Source of the DNA: Arthrobacter sp. M2012083
GTDB lineage: Bacteria; Actinomycetota; Actinomycetes; Actinomycetales; Micrococcaceae
Length of the DNA: 64,000 nucleotides
Direction of reading: 5' to 3'
Assembly (NCBI RefSeq): GCF_000281065.1
Contig: NZ_AKKK01000032.1
Coordinates: 1 to 64,000 of the forward strand
Shown here piece by piece: positions 39,778 through 48,217 of the stretch. The notes below the pieces were generated by a model that had not been told where the DNA came from, ran no database searches, and saw only the letters and a program-made list of their open reading frames with translations. The translations under genes and the position numbers were made by a program. Position 1 is the first letter of the stretch, and each line of letters opens with the position of its first letter.

Positions 39778-41204
39778 TGTTGCTTCACCGCCTCTGTTGG
39801 TGCGCTAGGTGTCTGGCCTGTGGCCGGTTTACGTGTTCCCGGAGTGCTACTGCTCGCCGGAGGCTTGTTGACCATGGGAGTGGTGTCCACTGGTCCGCGG
39901 GCCGTGTTGGAAATCATGAGCAGCAGGCCAACGATTATCCAGTTGGCCAGAAGCGAGGAACCACCAGCGGCAAGGAACGGAGTAGTGAGGCCGGTCAAGG
40001 GAATGAGCCGGGTAACTCCACCGATGACGACGAAGCACTGCAGGGCAATCGCAAAGGACAAACCGCACGCCAGGAGCTTTCCGAACGCGTCCCGGGTGCC
40101 CAATGCTGCACGGAAGCCGCGAGTGAAGAGCAACAGATAAAGCATCACCACGGCGAAGAGGCCAATCAGGCCCAGCTCCTCGCCGATGAGGGCAACGATC
40201 ATGTCGCTGTTGGCGAAGGGCACCAGATCCGGCCTGCCCTGGCCAAGGCCCGTGCCAACCAGTCCGCCGTCGGCCATCCCGAACAAGCCCTCTACGATCT
40301 GCCCGCTACCACCGGGAGACCTGCCGAAGACCTCAGGCGTGAACGCATTGATCCAGCTGTCGATGCGGAAGGCCACGTGCGAGAAGATCTGGGAGGCAAT
40401 GAAGCCGCCGCCCAAAATCAGAAGCAGTCCGATGACCACCCACGAGATCCTGCTGGTGGCCACATAGATCATCACGATGAACAGGCCGAAGAACAGGATG
40501 GAAGATCCAAGGTCACGCTGGAACACGAGAACACCAATGCTCACCAGCCAGGCTGTGATCATGGGACCAAGGTCCTTGAACCGCGGGAACTGCATGGGGC
40601 CGATCTTCCGGCCGGCCAACAGAATCAAGTCCCGGTTGGAGGATAGATACCCGGCAAAGAATATGGCGAGGGTAATCTTGGCGATTTCACCGGGCTGGAA
40701 CGTCATGGGACCCACTCGGATCCACACGCGCGCACCCAGGATTTCGCCTGCGGAGATTCCCGGAATCAATGGAAGGACCAGGAGGAAAGCACTGGCTGCC
40801 AAGGAGATGTACGTAAAGCGGCGAAGGATGCGGTGATCCTTAAGGAACCAAATGACGGCGATGGAGACTGCCATGGCGATGAGAGTCCACCGAAGCTGAT
40901 TGTTGCCCGTATCGTCCGCGGGACCGTCCATGCGGTGAATCAAGGCAAGCCCGAGTCCGTTGAGAGCTACAACGATAGGAAGTATTACTGGATCGGCATA
41001 TTTTGCCCGGAGTCTGAGCACCACGTGGAACGCGAAAGCTGCAACCGCCAGGAGGCTCGACTGGAACCAAAAATCGCTATCCAGCCCGACTTCGGAGTTG
41101 ATGCTTACCAACGCACTTGCGCCGATGCCTACGGCCAGGGCCAGGACGATGAGGGCCAGCTCAACATTCCGGCGGGGTTTGGGGGCAATGTCGGTCTGCA
41201 TCAT
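39774..41204 (-). CDS. rodA: FtsW/RodA/SpoVE family peptidoglycan polymerase
   Basis: 476 residues. SEDS-family polymerase of lipid II, paired with PbpA. Seen: about twelve hydrophobic helices with conserved PGEIAKITLAIFFAGYL, GSSILFFGLF, and the signature FANSDMIVALIGEELGLIG and LIPLTGLTTPFLAAGGSS toward the end. The C-terminal tail is Pro/Thr/Ser-rich. Overlaps pstP by 4 bp. Confidence 0.95.
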   Translation of the reverse strand: MMQTDIAPKPRRNVELALIVLALAVGIGASALVSINSEVGLDSDFWFQSSLLAVAAFAFHVVLRLRAKYADPVILPIVVALNGLGLALIHRMDGPADDTGNNQLRWTLIAMAVSIAVIWFLKDHRILRRFTYISLAASAFLLVLPLIPGISAGEILGARVWIRVGPMTFQPGEIAKITLAIFFAGYLSSNRDLILLAGRKIGPMQFPRFKDLGPMITAWLVSIGVLVFQRDLGSSILFFGLFIVMIYVATSRISWVVIGLLLILGGGFIASQIFSHVAFRIDSWINAFTPEVFGRSPGGSGQIVEGLFGMADGGLVGTGLGQGRPDLVPFANSDMIVALIGEELGLIGLFAVVMLYLLLFTRGFRAALGTRDAFGKLLACGLSFAIALQCFVVIGGVTRLIPLTGLTTPFLAAGGSSLLANWIIVGLLLMISNTARGPVDTTPMVNKPPASSSTPGTRKPATGQTPSAPTEAVKQQ

Positions 41205-42904
41205 TTGGCCGCCTCGCAGGGAGTCGGGACGGGTGAAGGAGTGGGGCTGGCAACGGCAGCCGTGCTGGGTATGGGCACAGCGGCTGACGGCGAGGGCGTC
41301 GGGGCTGCTGATCCCGAAGCTGTGGCCGTTGGGGTGGTGTTCGGGCAGTTGGCTGAAGCGCTGCCCGTGTTCCTCAGGTTCTCTACAATGCCCTGTGCAC
41401 TGTCGAGGTCACCCGCCGGAACTGTCTGGCGTACGCTCTGCTGGCCGTATTCCGGCAATGAATCCACCCTGATATCGGTAACGGCTTCTAGCCGTGAGAG
41501 CTGAATGGGTCCGAGCCTCTGAGAGATCCCGTTGAAGATGGCGACCCGCTGATCGTACTCACCTACGTAATAGCGGGTCTGTGTCCAGGCATAGCCAAGC
41601 CACAGTCCAACCACGACGCCCAGGACCACAACGGCCGCGACAGCAGGCATGAGCCAACGCACACGGCGACGCGTGGGCTCTTCCATCTCCATACGGTCTT
41701 GTTCTGCTTTATGCGTGAGGACCGTTGCTGCCCTGCGTGCGACGGTGCGGCCGGCCACGGTGGGAATGGAGCCCGTTTCAGCTGCCGTGGCTGCAGCGCC
41801 AACTAGTTCATGGGGGCGGCTGGCCAATTCCTCGCGCAGCACTTCAGCCGACAGATGCTCGCCAAGATGGGGGTCGGTGGTGGTGGGAGGCTCTGTGGAC
41901 TCGTCTGACGATGCAGCCTCGTCCTCTTTGTCGCCCGGATCCCCCGCGCTAAATGATGATCCAGCATCGGCATCCCGCGAGGCTTTGGCATGGGACTCGG
42001 CTTTGGCGCCCTCTGCCGCTTTGTCCGCAGCCAATTCATCAGCCGATTTGGTAGCCGTGACCGTCTCGGGCTCGTCAACCGCGGCAAGCGCTGCTGCCGG
42101 AACGACGTCGACGGCGGCCGTGTTGACGTCGTCGTCGGTCTCCTCAGCAATCTCCAGCATCACGACGGTGACGTTGTCCGGGGCGCCGGCTTCCAGCGTC
42201 AGATCCACCAGGATCTCAGCACATTCGCGCAGGTCCTTGGTTTCGCGGACCATGCGCTCCACCACATGGCCGGCCACATAGTTCAATCCATCGGAGCAAA
42301 GCAGCCAGCGTTCGCCCGGTTCGACGTCCAGGACATCCAAGTCCAGCTCAGGGCTGGCATCGACGTCCCCGAGGACCCGCATGAGGACGTTCTTGTGCGG
42401 ATGCGTTTCCGCTTCCTCCGGGCGGAGGCGGCCTTCATCAATGAGGCGCTGCACGAACGTGTGGTCAATGCTGACCTGCTCGAACTTCTTGTTACGCAAC
42501 CGGTAGGCACGGGAATCGCCAATGTGGGCGAAGTGAAGCTTGCGGCCCTCCAAGAGCAGTGCCGTGACCGTAGTGCCCATGCCGGAAAGCTTGGGATTCT
42601 GGTGGACAAGCTCGGAGAGCAGGGAATTCGCGGTCTGGATCTCGTCGGCCAGTACGGTGTCCGCGCCTTCAGGGTAATCGTCATGATCAAGGTGGATCAT
42701 GTCCAGGACCGTTGAAGCGGAGGCGACATCACCGCCGGCGTGACCGCCCATGCCATCGGCCACCACTGCAAGATGGCGGCCCACATATGCGGAGTCGTCA
42801 TTCTTGGAGCGGATCCGTCCGACGTCGGAACGCGCGGCGTAGCGCATGATGAGCGGGCGCTCCGCAGGCTTTTCCTGGCCTTTGGGGGTCTCGGGAGCGG
42901 CCAT
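41201..42904 (-). CDS. pstP: PP2C-family Ser/Thr phosphatase PstP
   Basis: 567 residues. Removes phosphates from PknA/PknB and their targets. Seen: PP2C motifs RSKNDDSAYVG, VADGMGGHAGGDVAS, GTTVTALLL, HIGDSRAYRL, WLLCSDGLN and DNVTVVMLE (1-240); a long Ala/Glu/Asp-rich linker (about 245-405); a membrane helix (WLMPAVAAVVVLGVVVGLWLGYAW); an extracellular domain; and a Thr/Pro/Ser tail. Odd: the linker is unusually long and acidic, making the protein some 50 residues longer than the mycobacterial one. Confidence 0.94.
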   Translation of the reverse strand: MAAPETPKGQEKPAERPLIMRYAARSDVGRIRSKNDDSAYVGRHLAVVADGMGGHAGGDVASASTVLDMIHLDHDDYPEGADTVLADEIQTANSLLSELVHQNPKLSGMGTTVTALLLEGRKLHFAHIGDSRAYRLRNKKFEQVSIDHTFVQRLIDEGRLRPEEAETHPHKNVLMRVLGDVDASPELDLDVLDVEPGERWLLCSDGLNYVAGHVVERMVRETKDLRECAEILVDLTLEAGAPDNVTVVMLEIAEETDDDVNTAAVDVVPAAALAAVDEPETVTATKSADELAADKAAEGAKAESHAKASRDADAGSSFSAGDPGDKEDEAASSDESTEPPTTTDPHLGEHLSAEVLREELASRPHELVGAAATAAETGSIPTVAGRTVARRAATVLTHKAEQDRMEMEEPTRRRVRWLMPAVAAVVVLGVVVGLWLGYAWTQTRYYVGEYDQRVAIFNGISQRLGPIQLSRLEAVTDIRVDSLPEYGQQSVRQTVPAGDLDSAQGIVENLRNTGSASANCPNTTPTATASGSAAPTPSPSAAVPIPSTAAVASPTPSPVPTPCEAAK

Positions 42905-42907
42905 GGA

Positions 42908-43396
42908 CTACGGCCTCAATTCAATGACCGTCTTGCCGATTCTCACGGGGACGCCAAGCTCAACCGGCAAAGCGCGGGTGAGCTGTTGATCGGCCAGGTA
43001 GGTGCCGTTAGTGGAGCCGAGGTCTTCGATAAACCAGCGGCTGCCCTGCGGGAACAGACGTGCATGCCGCCCGGAAGCGTAGTCATCTTCCAGGACGAGG
43101 GTGGCCTCCTGTGCTCGGCCGAGCAGGATAGGGCTGGCGGCCAAGGGAACCGTGGTGCCCTTGAGGGGACCCTCAGTGACTACCAGTGTGCGTGCATGCT
43201 GGATTGCCGGCGGCGGAGAAGCTGCGAGCTCAGGGTGCTTGCGGACTTCGCGTGCGGTGGGAACGCCAGTCACGGCCTTGCGGCCGATCTGGAAGTCGCG
43301 GCGCATGGTGGTCACAATGCTGAAGATCAGGACCCACAGCAAAAGGAGGAACCCGAAGCGAAGCGCTGTAATGGTCAGTTCGCTGATGTCGTTCAC
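42908..43396 (-). CDS. FHA-domain protein FhaB/FipA-like
   Basis: 162 residues. Reads phosphothreonine marks made by PknA/PknB; mycobacterial FhaB (FipA) links FtsQ and FtsZ. Seen: N-terminal membrane helix (TALRFGFLLLLWVLIFSIV) and a C-terminal FHA domain with GRAQEATLVLEDDYASGRHA and DLGSTNGTYL. Overlaps fhaA by 4 bp and is 3 bp from pstP. Confidence 0.94.
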   Translation of the reverse strand: MNDISELTITALRFGFLLLLWVLIFSIVTTMRRDFQIGRKAVTGVPTAREVRKHPELAASPPPAIQHARTLVVTEGPLKGTTVPLAASPILLGRAQEATLVLEDDYASGRHARLFPQGSRWFIEDLGSTNGTYLADQQLTRALPVELGVPVRIGKTVIELRP

Positions 43397-44142
43397 GCGT
43401 GGCCACCCGGGGTTTGGGGGAGGAGGCGGAAAATGATCTTGGTACGTCCCATCGTGATGGTTGAGCCGTCTGTCAGCTCCACGCTGCCGTTCACTTTGTG
43501 CCCGTTGACGTAACTGCCATTAGTGGAGCCGAGGTCAACGGCCCAGGTGCCGCCATTCTCAGTGCGGACCTCAAGGTGTTTCCGTGAAACGCCTGTGTCA
43601 TCCACAAGGATGTCGGCTTCGGATGAGCGGCCCAGCACCACGGAGTGGGCGTTGAGGGAATACCGCTGGCCACCAATGTCCAGTACGGGCTGGAGGCGGG
43701 TGGGTTGCCGTGCCGGGGCAGCAGGAACATGGGCACGTGGAGCTTGTGGAGCAGGAGCCGCGTCACCGGACGATTTCTCGGTCCGGGAATTGATTTCGAA
43801 ATGTCCCGCGCGTTCTTCGTCATTGCGCCGGAACGAAATGCGGACGGCGCCTTGGAGCGTGTAACCCTGGCTGCGGACGTGCTGGATAACGACGTCGCAC
43901 AGTTCCTCGGCGAGGGGTGTTCCCCATTCCTGGGCCCGGGCAAAGTCTTCATCGCTGAGGAGGACATCAAAAACGTTGGGAGCGAGTGTCCGCCCGGCTG
44001 CGATGGTAATGGACTTGTTGTCCAACTCGCGCCTCAGCTTGCTTGCGATCTCCACTGGCTCAACACGTGCCCGCGACCCCGTGGAGAAGACGTTGCGGAC
44101 GGCCTTTTCAATGCCGCGCTCGACTTTGTCCAGCAAACCCAT
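43393..44142 (-). CDS. FHA-domain protein FhaA (DUF3662)
   Basis: 249 residues, strong ribosome site (AAGGAGAAGG). First gene of the minus-strand signalling operon. Seen: N-terminal DUF3662 domain (GLLDKVERGIEKAVRNVFS, 1-120), a Pro/Ala linker, and a C-terminal FHA domain with VLGRSSEADILVDDTGVSRKH and DLGSTNGSYVNG. In mycobacteria FhaA binds the flippase MurJ and restrains wall synthesis. Here it is shorter than the 527-residue M. tuberculosis protein. Confidence 0.94.
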   Translation of the reverse strand: MGLLDKVERGIEKAVRNVFSTGSRARVEPVEIASKLRRELDNKSITIAAGRTLAPNVFDVLLSDEDFARAQEWGTPLAEELCDVVIQHVRSQGYTLQGAVRISFRRNDEERAGHFEINSRTEKSSGDAAPAPQAPRAHVPAAPARQPTRLQPVLDIGGQRYSLNAHSVVLGRSSEADILVDDTGVSRKHLEVRTENGGTWAVDLGSTNGSYVNGHKVNGSVELTDGSTITMGRTKIIFRLLPQTPGGHA

Positions 44143-44517
44143 GGTCCTTCTCCTTTCCTTGCCGCGGCACCCATTGTGCCTGGTCCGATAGTCCGTTCAT
44201 TGCTCCGTCTGCGCACACGGCGAAGTACGCGCCTGACGGCCCTTCCACTTCCCGATACTACTGGGACTGACTGGGAATGGCCTTAATCCACAACGCCTTG
44301 CGACCCGGAAAAGTTCGTTCCCGGCCCTTGTTGGCGCGGGAGGCGGGGATTGAAATTTTCGTTCGGTTCAGCTGTTGTTGGGGTTCTTCCGGGCTCGATG
44401 GGCCCTCCTCCTCCCGGCCGATTGGTGTTTTGCTCCGGATGTCCGTTATGCTTGATCTCGCTGCTTTTGAAGGAAACGAAGCTGGGAGACCAGGCGGAGT
44501 CCGGAAAAAGAAGTTGC
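44143..44517. promoter_or_regulatory. fhaA-tRNA-Leu spacer
   Basis: 375 bp without a recognisable gene. It should contain the leftward promoter of the fhaA-pknB operon and the rightward tRNA promoter. TTGGTG (44422-44427) and TATGCT (44447-44452), 19 bp apart, are a possible tRNA-Leu promoter. Open frames here are fragmentary. Confidence 0.45.
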
Positions 44518-44600
44518 GCGCGAGTGGCGGAACGGCAGACGCGCTGGCTTCAGGTGCCAGTATCCGAAAGGGTGTGGGGGTTCAAATCCCCCCTCGCGCA
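44518..44600 (+). tRNA. tRNA-Leu (CAG)
   Basis: 83 bases, class II tRNA with a long variable arm. Acceptor GCGCGAG pairs with CTCGCGC; anticodon stem CTGGC/GCCAG encloses TT-CAG-GT; T-arm GGGGGTTCAAATCCCCC. Discriminator A; CCA is not encoded. Confidence 0.96.
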
Positions 44601-44607
44601 CGCAATC

Positions 44608-44641
44608 GAAAGAGCCCCGGTCTTAGGACCGGGGCTCTTTC
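44608..44641 (+). terminator. Terminator after tRNA-Leu
   Basis: Perfect 15-bp stem (44608-44622 with 44627-44641) and TTAG loop, with TTT at the 3' base of the stem. Confidence 0.88.
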
Positions 44642-44676
44642 GTTGTCCCTGAACCCTGCTTGGGCGGGGCGGGAGG

Positions 44677-45375
44677 TCAGTTCCCCGTGGAACCTGTGAA
44701 GCGGCGTCGTGAATTGCTCAGGTGCAGGCGCATGGCGGCCGCGGCAGCCACTGGGTCGCCCTCCGCGATTGCTGCGTATATAGAGGAGTGTTCGTGGACC
44801 ACTTGCTCGAAGCGTCCTCGGGAATCTTGCTCATCGCCTGAAACGAGGCGTGGGCGGGGCATGGTGATCATGGTTTGGCCCAGGGCGGAGATGCAGTCCG
44901 TATAGAAGGGGTTGCCGGTGGCCGCTGCGACTGCCCGGTGGAACTCGAAATCGGCTTTCATTGAATGGGCCGGGTGGCCTGAGCTCGCAACGAACTGTTC
45001 CAAGGCGCCGTGCGTGGCCTTCAGCTGGTGTTCTGTGTGGTTCCGGGCGGCAAGTGCTGCGGCTTCGGTCTCGACGCCGATCCGGAAGTCGAGCATCTGC
45101 AGCCGCTCTTCCACACTGCCAACGACCCGTGTTCCTGGTGCGGGCGTGGGTCCGTCCGCGGGCGGGGTCAGCGCGAAGCTGCCCCGTCCGCGTTCGGTTT
45201 CCACAAGTCCCTCGGCCTGCAAGCGGGTGAGGGCCGAACGCACAACGGTCCGGCTCACACCGAACTCGCTAATGAGGGTGTTTTCGCTGGGGAGCTTCTC
45301 ACCTGGCTGGATGATGCCGTCGACGATGCGGTTGCGAAGGTCGGCGGCGAGATCCGCGGTCAGGTTTCGGCTCAT
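44677..45375 (-). CDS. GntR/FadR (FCD) family transcriptional regulator
   Basis: 232 residues. Seen: N-terminal winged helix with PGEKLPSENTLISEFGVSRTVVRSALTRLQAEGLVETERGRGSF (split over about 23-66) and a helical FCD effector domain with the Asp/His metal ligands in DFRIGVE and FHRAVAAATGN. Located 10 bp downstream of the enolase-superfamily gene on the same strand, so probably its autoregulated repressor; the operator at 46556-46581 lies in front of that gene. Effector is likely a sugar acid. Confidence 0.92.
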   Translation of the reverse strand: MSRNLTADLAADLRNRIVDGIIQPGEKLPSENTLISEFGVSRTVVRSALTRLQAEGLVETERGRGSFALTPPADGPTPAPGTRVVGSVEERLQMLDFRIGVETEAAALAARNHTEHQLKATHGALEQFVASSGHPAHSMKADFEFHRAVAAATGNPFYTDCISALGQTMITMPRPRLVSGDEQDSRGRFEQVVHEHSSIYAAIAEGDPVAAAAAMRLHLSNSRRRFTGSTGN

Positions 45376-45385
45376 GGGTTCAAGA

Positions 45386-46513
45386 TTACGCGCCGAACTC
45401 CACGGATTCGGTGGTCCATGCCCGGGCCTGATCGCTTAAGGTGACACCTAATCCAGGGCGGTCCGGCACGATCATGCGGCCATTCTTGGTTTCCAGGCGC
45501 TCCTCGAACAGCGGGTCCAGCCAGTCGAAGTGCTCAACCCAAGGCTCGCGCGGGTAGGCGGCGGCCAAGTGCAGGTGGATTTCCATGGCAAAGTGCGGGG
45601 CGAGGCCCAGCCCTCTTTCATCAGCCAACGCCGCGAGCCGCAGGAACTGGGTGATACCGCCAACGCGGGGAGCGTCGGGCTGGATAATGTCGCAGCTGTT
45701 GGCATCGATGAGGCCCTTGTGTTCCGCGACGGACGCCAGCATTTCACCGGTGGCGATGGGCGTGTCCAATGCCTGGGCAAGATGCGCATGGCCCTCGAAG
45801 TCATAGGCGTCCAGCGGTTCTTCGATCCAGATGAGGTTGAATTCTTCAAGTTGGCGGCCCATGCGCAGTGCAGTGGGACGGTCCCACTGCTGATTTGCGT
45901 CCACCATGAGGGGTACGTCCCAGCCGATGTGCTCGCGAACTCCGGCGACGCGGCGAAGATCTTCCTTGGAGTCCGGCAGGCCGACCTTGATCTTGATGCC
46001 GCCAATCCCTTCCTCAATGGACCGGGTGGCGCGTTCCTTGACCTCATCCAAAGTGGCGTTGAGGAAGCCACCGGACGTGTTGTAGGTCTGGACCGAGTCT
46101 CGGTAAGAGCCCAGGAGCTTGGCAAGGGGGAGCCCGGCGCGTTTGGCCTTGAGGTCGTAGAGGGCAATGTCTATTGCGGCCAGGGCTTGCGTTGCTACAC
46201 CGGAACGCCCCACAGAGGCGCCGGCCCACAGAAGCTTGGTATAGATCTTGCCGATGTCGTTGGGGTCCTCGCCGATGACGCCCTCTGCGACCTCCTTGGC
46301 GTGGGCATATTGGGCGGGCCCGCCTGCGCGCTTGGAGTAACTGAATCCGATGCCGCTGTGACCCTGCTCCGTGGTGATCTCAGCGAACAGGAACACCACT
46401 TCGGTCATGGGCTTCTGGCGGCCGGTGAAGACTTTGGCATCACTGATGGGGACGGCGAGGGGTAACCGTGCCGTGGACAGCTTGATGTTTCGAATGAGAT
46501 CTACGGGGCTCAT
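45386..46513 (-). CDS. Mandelate racemase/muconate lactonizing enzyme family dehydratase
   Basis: 375 residues. Enolase-superfamily enzyme abstracting the proton alpha to a carboxylate. Seen: KxK acid-base motif in GGIKIKVGLPD, metal ligands Asp in LMVDANQQW, Glu in WIEEPLDAYD and Glu in IATGEMLAS, and a catalytic His in LAPHFAMEIHLH. Overall sequence suggests L-talarate/galactarate dehydratase or a related sugar-acid dehydratase; the exact substrate is uncertain. Operon with the GntR gene. No transporter or aldolase is adjacent. Confidence 0.85.
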   Translation of the reverse strand: MSPVDLIRNIKLSTARLPLAVPISDAKVFTGRQKPMTEVVFLFAEITTEQGHSGIGFSYSKRAGGPAQYAHAKEVAEGVIGEDPNDIGKIYTKLLWAGASVGRSGVATQALAAIDIALYDLKAKRAGLPLAKLLGSYRDSVQTYNTSGGFLNATLDEVKERATRSIEEGIGGIKIKVGLPDSKEDLRRVAGVREHIGWDVPLMVDANQQWDRPTALRMGRQLEEFNLIWIEEPLDAYDFEGHAHLAQALDTPIATGEMLASVAEHKGLIDANSCDIIQPDAPRVGGITQFLRLAALADERGLGLAPHFAMEIHLHLAAAYPREPWVEHFDWLDPLFEERLETKNGRMIVPDRPGLGVTLSDQARAWTTESVEFGA

Positions 46514-46555
46514 GGTTCTCCTAGTGGATGGGGCATCCTTGCCTGCTGCTTAGGA

Positions 46556-46581
46556 TACAAGTTTATAACTTGTACTACAAG
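46556..46581. promoter_or_regulatory. Overlapping GntR operators
   Basis: Two overlapping palindromes: TACAAGTT-TAT-AACTTGTA (46556-46574, perfect 8-bp arms) and CTTGTA-C-TACAAG (46569-46581, perfect). The inner TTGTACTACAA fits the FadR-subfamily pattern TNGTNNNACNA. They lie about 45 bp upstream of the dehydratase start. Confidence 0.8.
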
Positions 46582-46686
46582 AAGATGGCCCGCAAAAAAA
46601 CTTGCAGGTGGGCGGTTCACGTTGAGCGTCCATTGCCCGTGTACTCGTAGACTCCCTGTGTGTCAGAACGAAAAACAGGACAAAGA

Positions 46687-47370
46687 ATGGCCGGCTATCA
46701 CGAGGACTTGCGGGGCAGGCCTCCCTTGGGCAGGAAAGCTGTCCCGGGCAAGGCCCGGAAGAGCCTGAAGGCAGCCATTGGTGCCGTCACGCTATCCCTT
46801 GTCCTGGCCGCCTGCTCGGGGGCTGTCTCCGGCAATCAAGCGACCGGACCGGATGCCGGCGAGTTCGACACCCTGACGTCCGAGGGCGCCGAACGCATAA
46901 CGTCACAGGGGGCCGCGAAGCTGGATATGACTACGGGGAGACTCGACAAGGAGGCCGTGGGCCTACCCGCGGACGCTGCAAAAGGCCCCTTGATCTTTGC
47001 CCGGGACGGCCGCGAGATTCAGGTCAGCATCGCTGGTCCCAAAGGAACCGTGTCTGGAAGTTCCGACACCCTCAAATTTGCAACGGACTCCGCGCGTTCC
47101 GACTTCAAAGAAGTTACGCTCTACCATCGATTCGACAAATGGGAGGACCTGGAAAAGGACGTTCGTGACGCGGTTTCCCGTTACGGGTTGGACGCCGATG
47201 ACGCAGAATATTGGCTCCAAAATGTCACCAAGACCAGCAGCCCGGCCGATCTGTTCAAGCACACGCTGGGTCCGGGTACATCTACTGGCTTGGCGGTGAC
47301 CTACGACATTGTCTATGACTTCCCGGATCCGTCCGTCATCAGCGTTCGCGTGAGCCCCTTGGAAGGCTGA
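46687..47370 (+). CDS. Putative lipoprotein, function unknown
   Basis: 227 residues from ATG at 46687 (ribosome site AGGACA); a GTG at 46660 is also in frame. Seen: a basic N-terminus of about 27 residues, then hydrophobic segment and lipobox LVLAAC with Cys near 43, then a secreted region rich in Asp, Ser and Thr with no domain I recognise. Likely anchored outside the membrane. It stands alone between the dehydratase promoter and the convergent TetR gene. Confidence 0.8.
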   Translation: MAGYHEDLRGRPPLGRKAVPGKARKSLKAAIGAVTLSLVLAACSGAVSGNQATGPDAGEFDTLTSEGAERITSQGAAKLDMTTGRLDKEAVGLPADAAKGPLIFARDGREIQVSIAGPKGTVSGSSDTLKFATDSARSDFKEVTLYHRFDKWEDLEKDVRDAVSRYGLDADDAEYWLQNVTKTSSPADLFKHTLGPGTSTGLAVTYDIVYDFPDPSVISVRVSPLEG

Positions 47371-47394
47371 GCACGGCGCGTCAGTGGGGGACGC

Positions 47395-48111
47395 CTACTT
47401 CCGGAGTGCCCCGAACCCCGTAATCAGCGCCTCGAGCCCCAGGTTGAATGCGACGTCGGTCGGGCGCGCGTGCTCCTCAGCAGCTAGCCGGTCCACGGCG
47501 GCGGTGAAGTTGGGGACCTGCTCGGCGAGGCTGCCGGCGTCGAAGATGTCCTCCGGCGCGGTGACGTCATAAGCGGCACCAAAAACGAACGCTTCCAAAG
47601 CCACGATCGCCGAGATGATCTTCTCTTCGGGGAACCCGGCATCGCGGAAGCCTGCAGTCACGGCCTCGTACATCGCCAAGGTTTTGGGGGCATTTGCTAC
47701 GGGAAGCACTGCAATCACGGGTATCAGCGGCGTATGCTCCGAGAATACGTCGCGGTAGGACCACGCCCAACGACGCACTGCAACATCCCATGGCTCCGAG
47801 CCGAAAGCCGAGACGTCCACCATCGCCGCCAAGTGGTCTTCCACCAGCAGCAACACGTCATCCTTGGAGGCTACGTGGTTGTACAGCGCAGATGGCGCGA
47901 CGCCAAGGGAGCGAGCCAGGGCCGCCATGGTGAGTCCGTTGTAACCCTTGTTGCTGATCAACTCAAGCGCCGCCGTCGTGATGCCGTCCTGGTCCAGGAT
48001 CGCTGCCGTCGGTCGGCCGGCGCGGCGGCGTACGGAGCCGGCCGGGAGGGCGGAAGGTGCGGGCGTTGGTGCGGGCATCGGAGGCCTTTCTGCTGCCTGT
48101 GTCCCCAGCAT
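47395..48111 (-). CDS. TetR family regulator of the putrescine operon
   Basis: 238 residues, ribosome site GGTGGA. Seen: a Pro/Ala-rich N-terminal tail (1-27), HTH domain (GRPTAAILDQDGITTAALELISNKGYNGLTMAALARSLGVAPSALYNHV, split over about 32-80) and a helical TetR_C-type ligand domain. Divergent from putrescine oxidase, with a 23-bp palindrome in the spacer, so it very probably represses that operon and itself. Ligand inferred to be putrescine or its product. Confidence 0.92.
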   Translation of the reverse strand: MLGTQAAERPPMPAPTPAPSALPAGSVRRRAGRPTAAILDQDGITTAALELISNKGYNGLTMAALARSLGVAPSALYNHVASKDDVLLLVEDHLAAMVDVSAFGSEPWDVAVRRWAWSYRDVFSEHTPLIPVIAVLPVANAPKTLAMYEAVTAGFRDAGFPEEKIISAIVALEAFVFGAAYDVTAPEDIFDAGSLAEQVPNFTAAVDRLAAEEHARPTDVAFNLGLEALITGFGALRK

Positions 48112-48158
48112 TATTCCACCGGGCCTTCACAGTGGGCGTCTCCAACGCTACTATGGTG

Positions 48159-48181
48159 ATAAATGAATGCCATTCATTTAT
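48159..48181. promoter_or_regulatory. 23-bp palindromic operator (TetR)
   Basis: Two perfect 11-base arms around a single central C; the core is AAATGAATG-C-CATTCATTT. It lies 48 bp upstream of the TetR start and 37 bp upstream of the putrescine oxidase start, so one bound dimer pair could control both. Confidence 0.9.
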
Positions 48182-48217
48182 TGGTCAGCCACCACGGACG
48201 GCCACGGAGAGGACATC

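Noticed and set aside
43577..43591. parS-like TGTTTCCGTGAAACG in fhaA
   Set aside because: It lacks one base of the central CACGTG, so the palindrome is shifted; it is coding sequence for a conserved FHA stretch.
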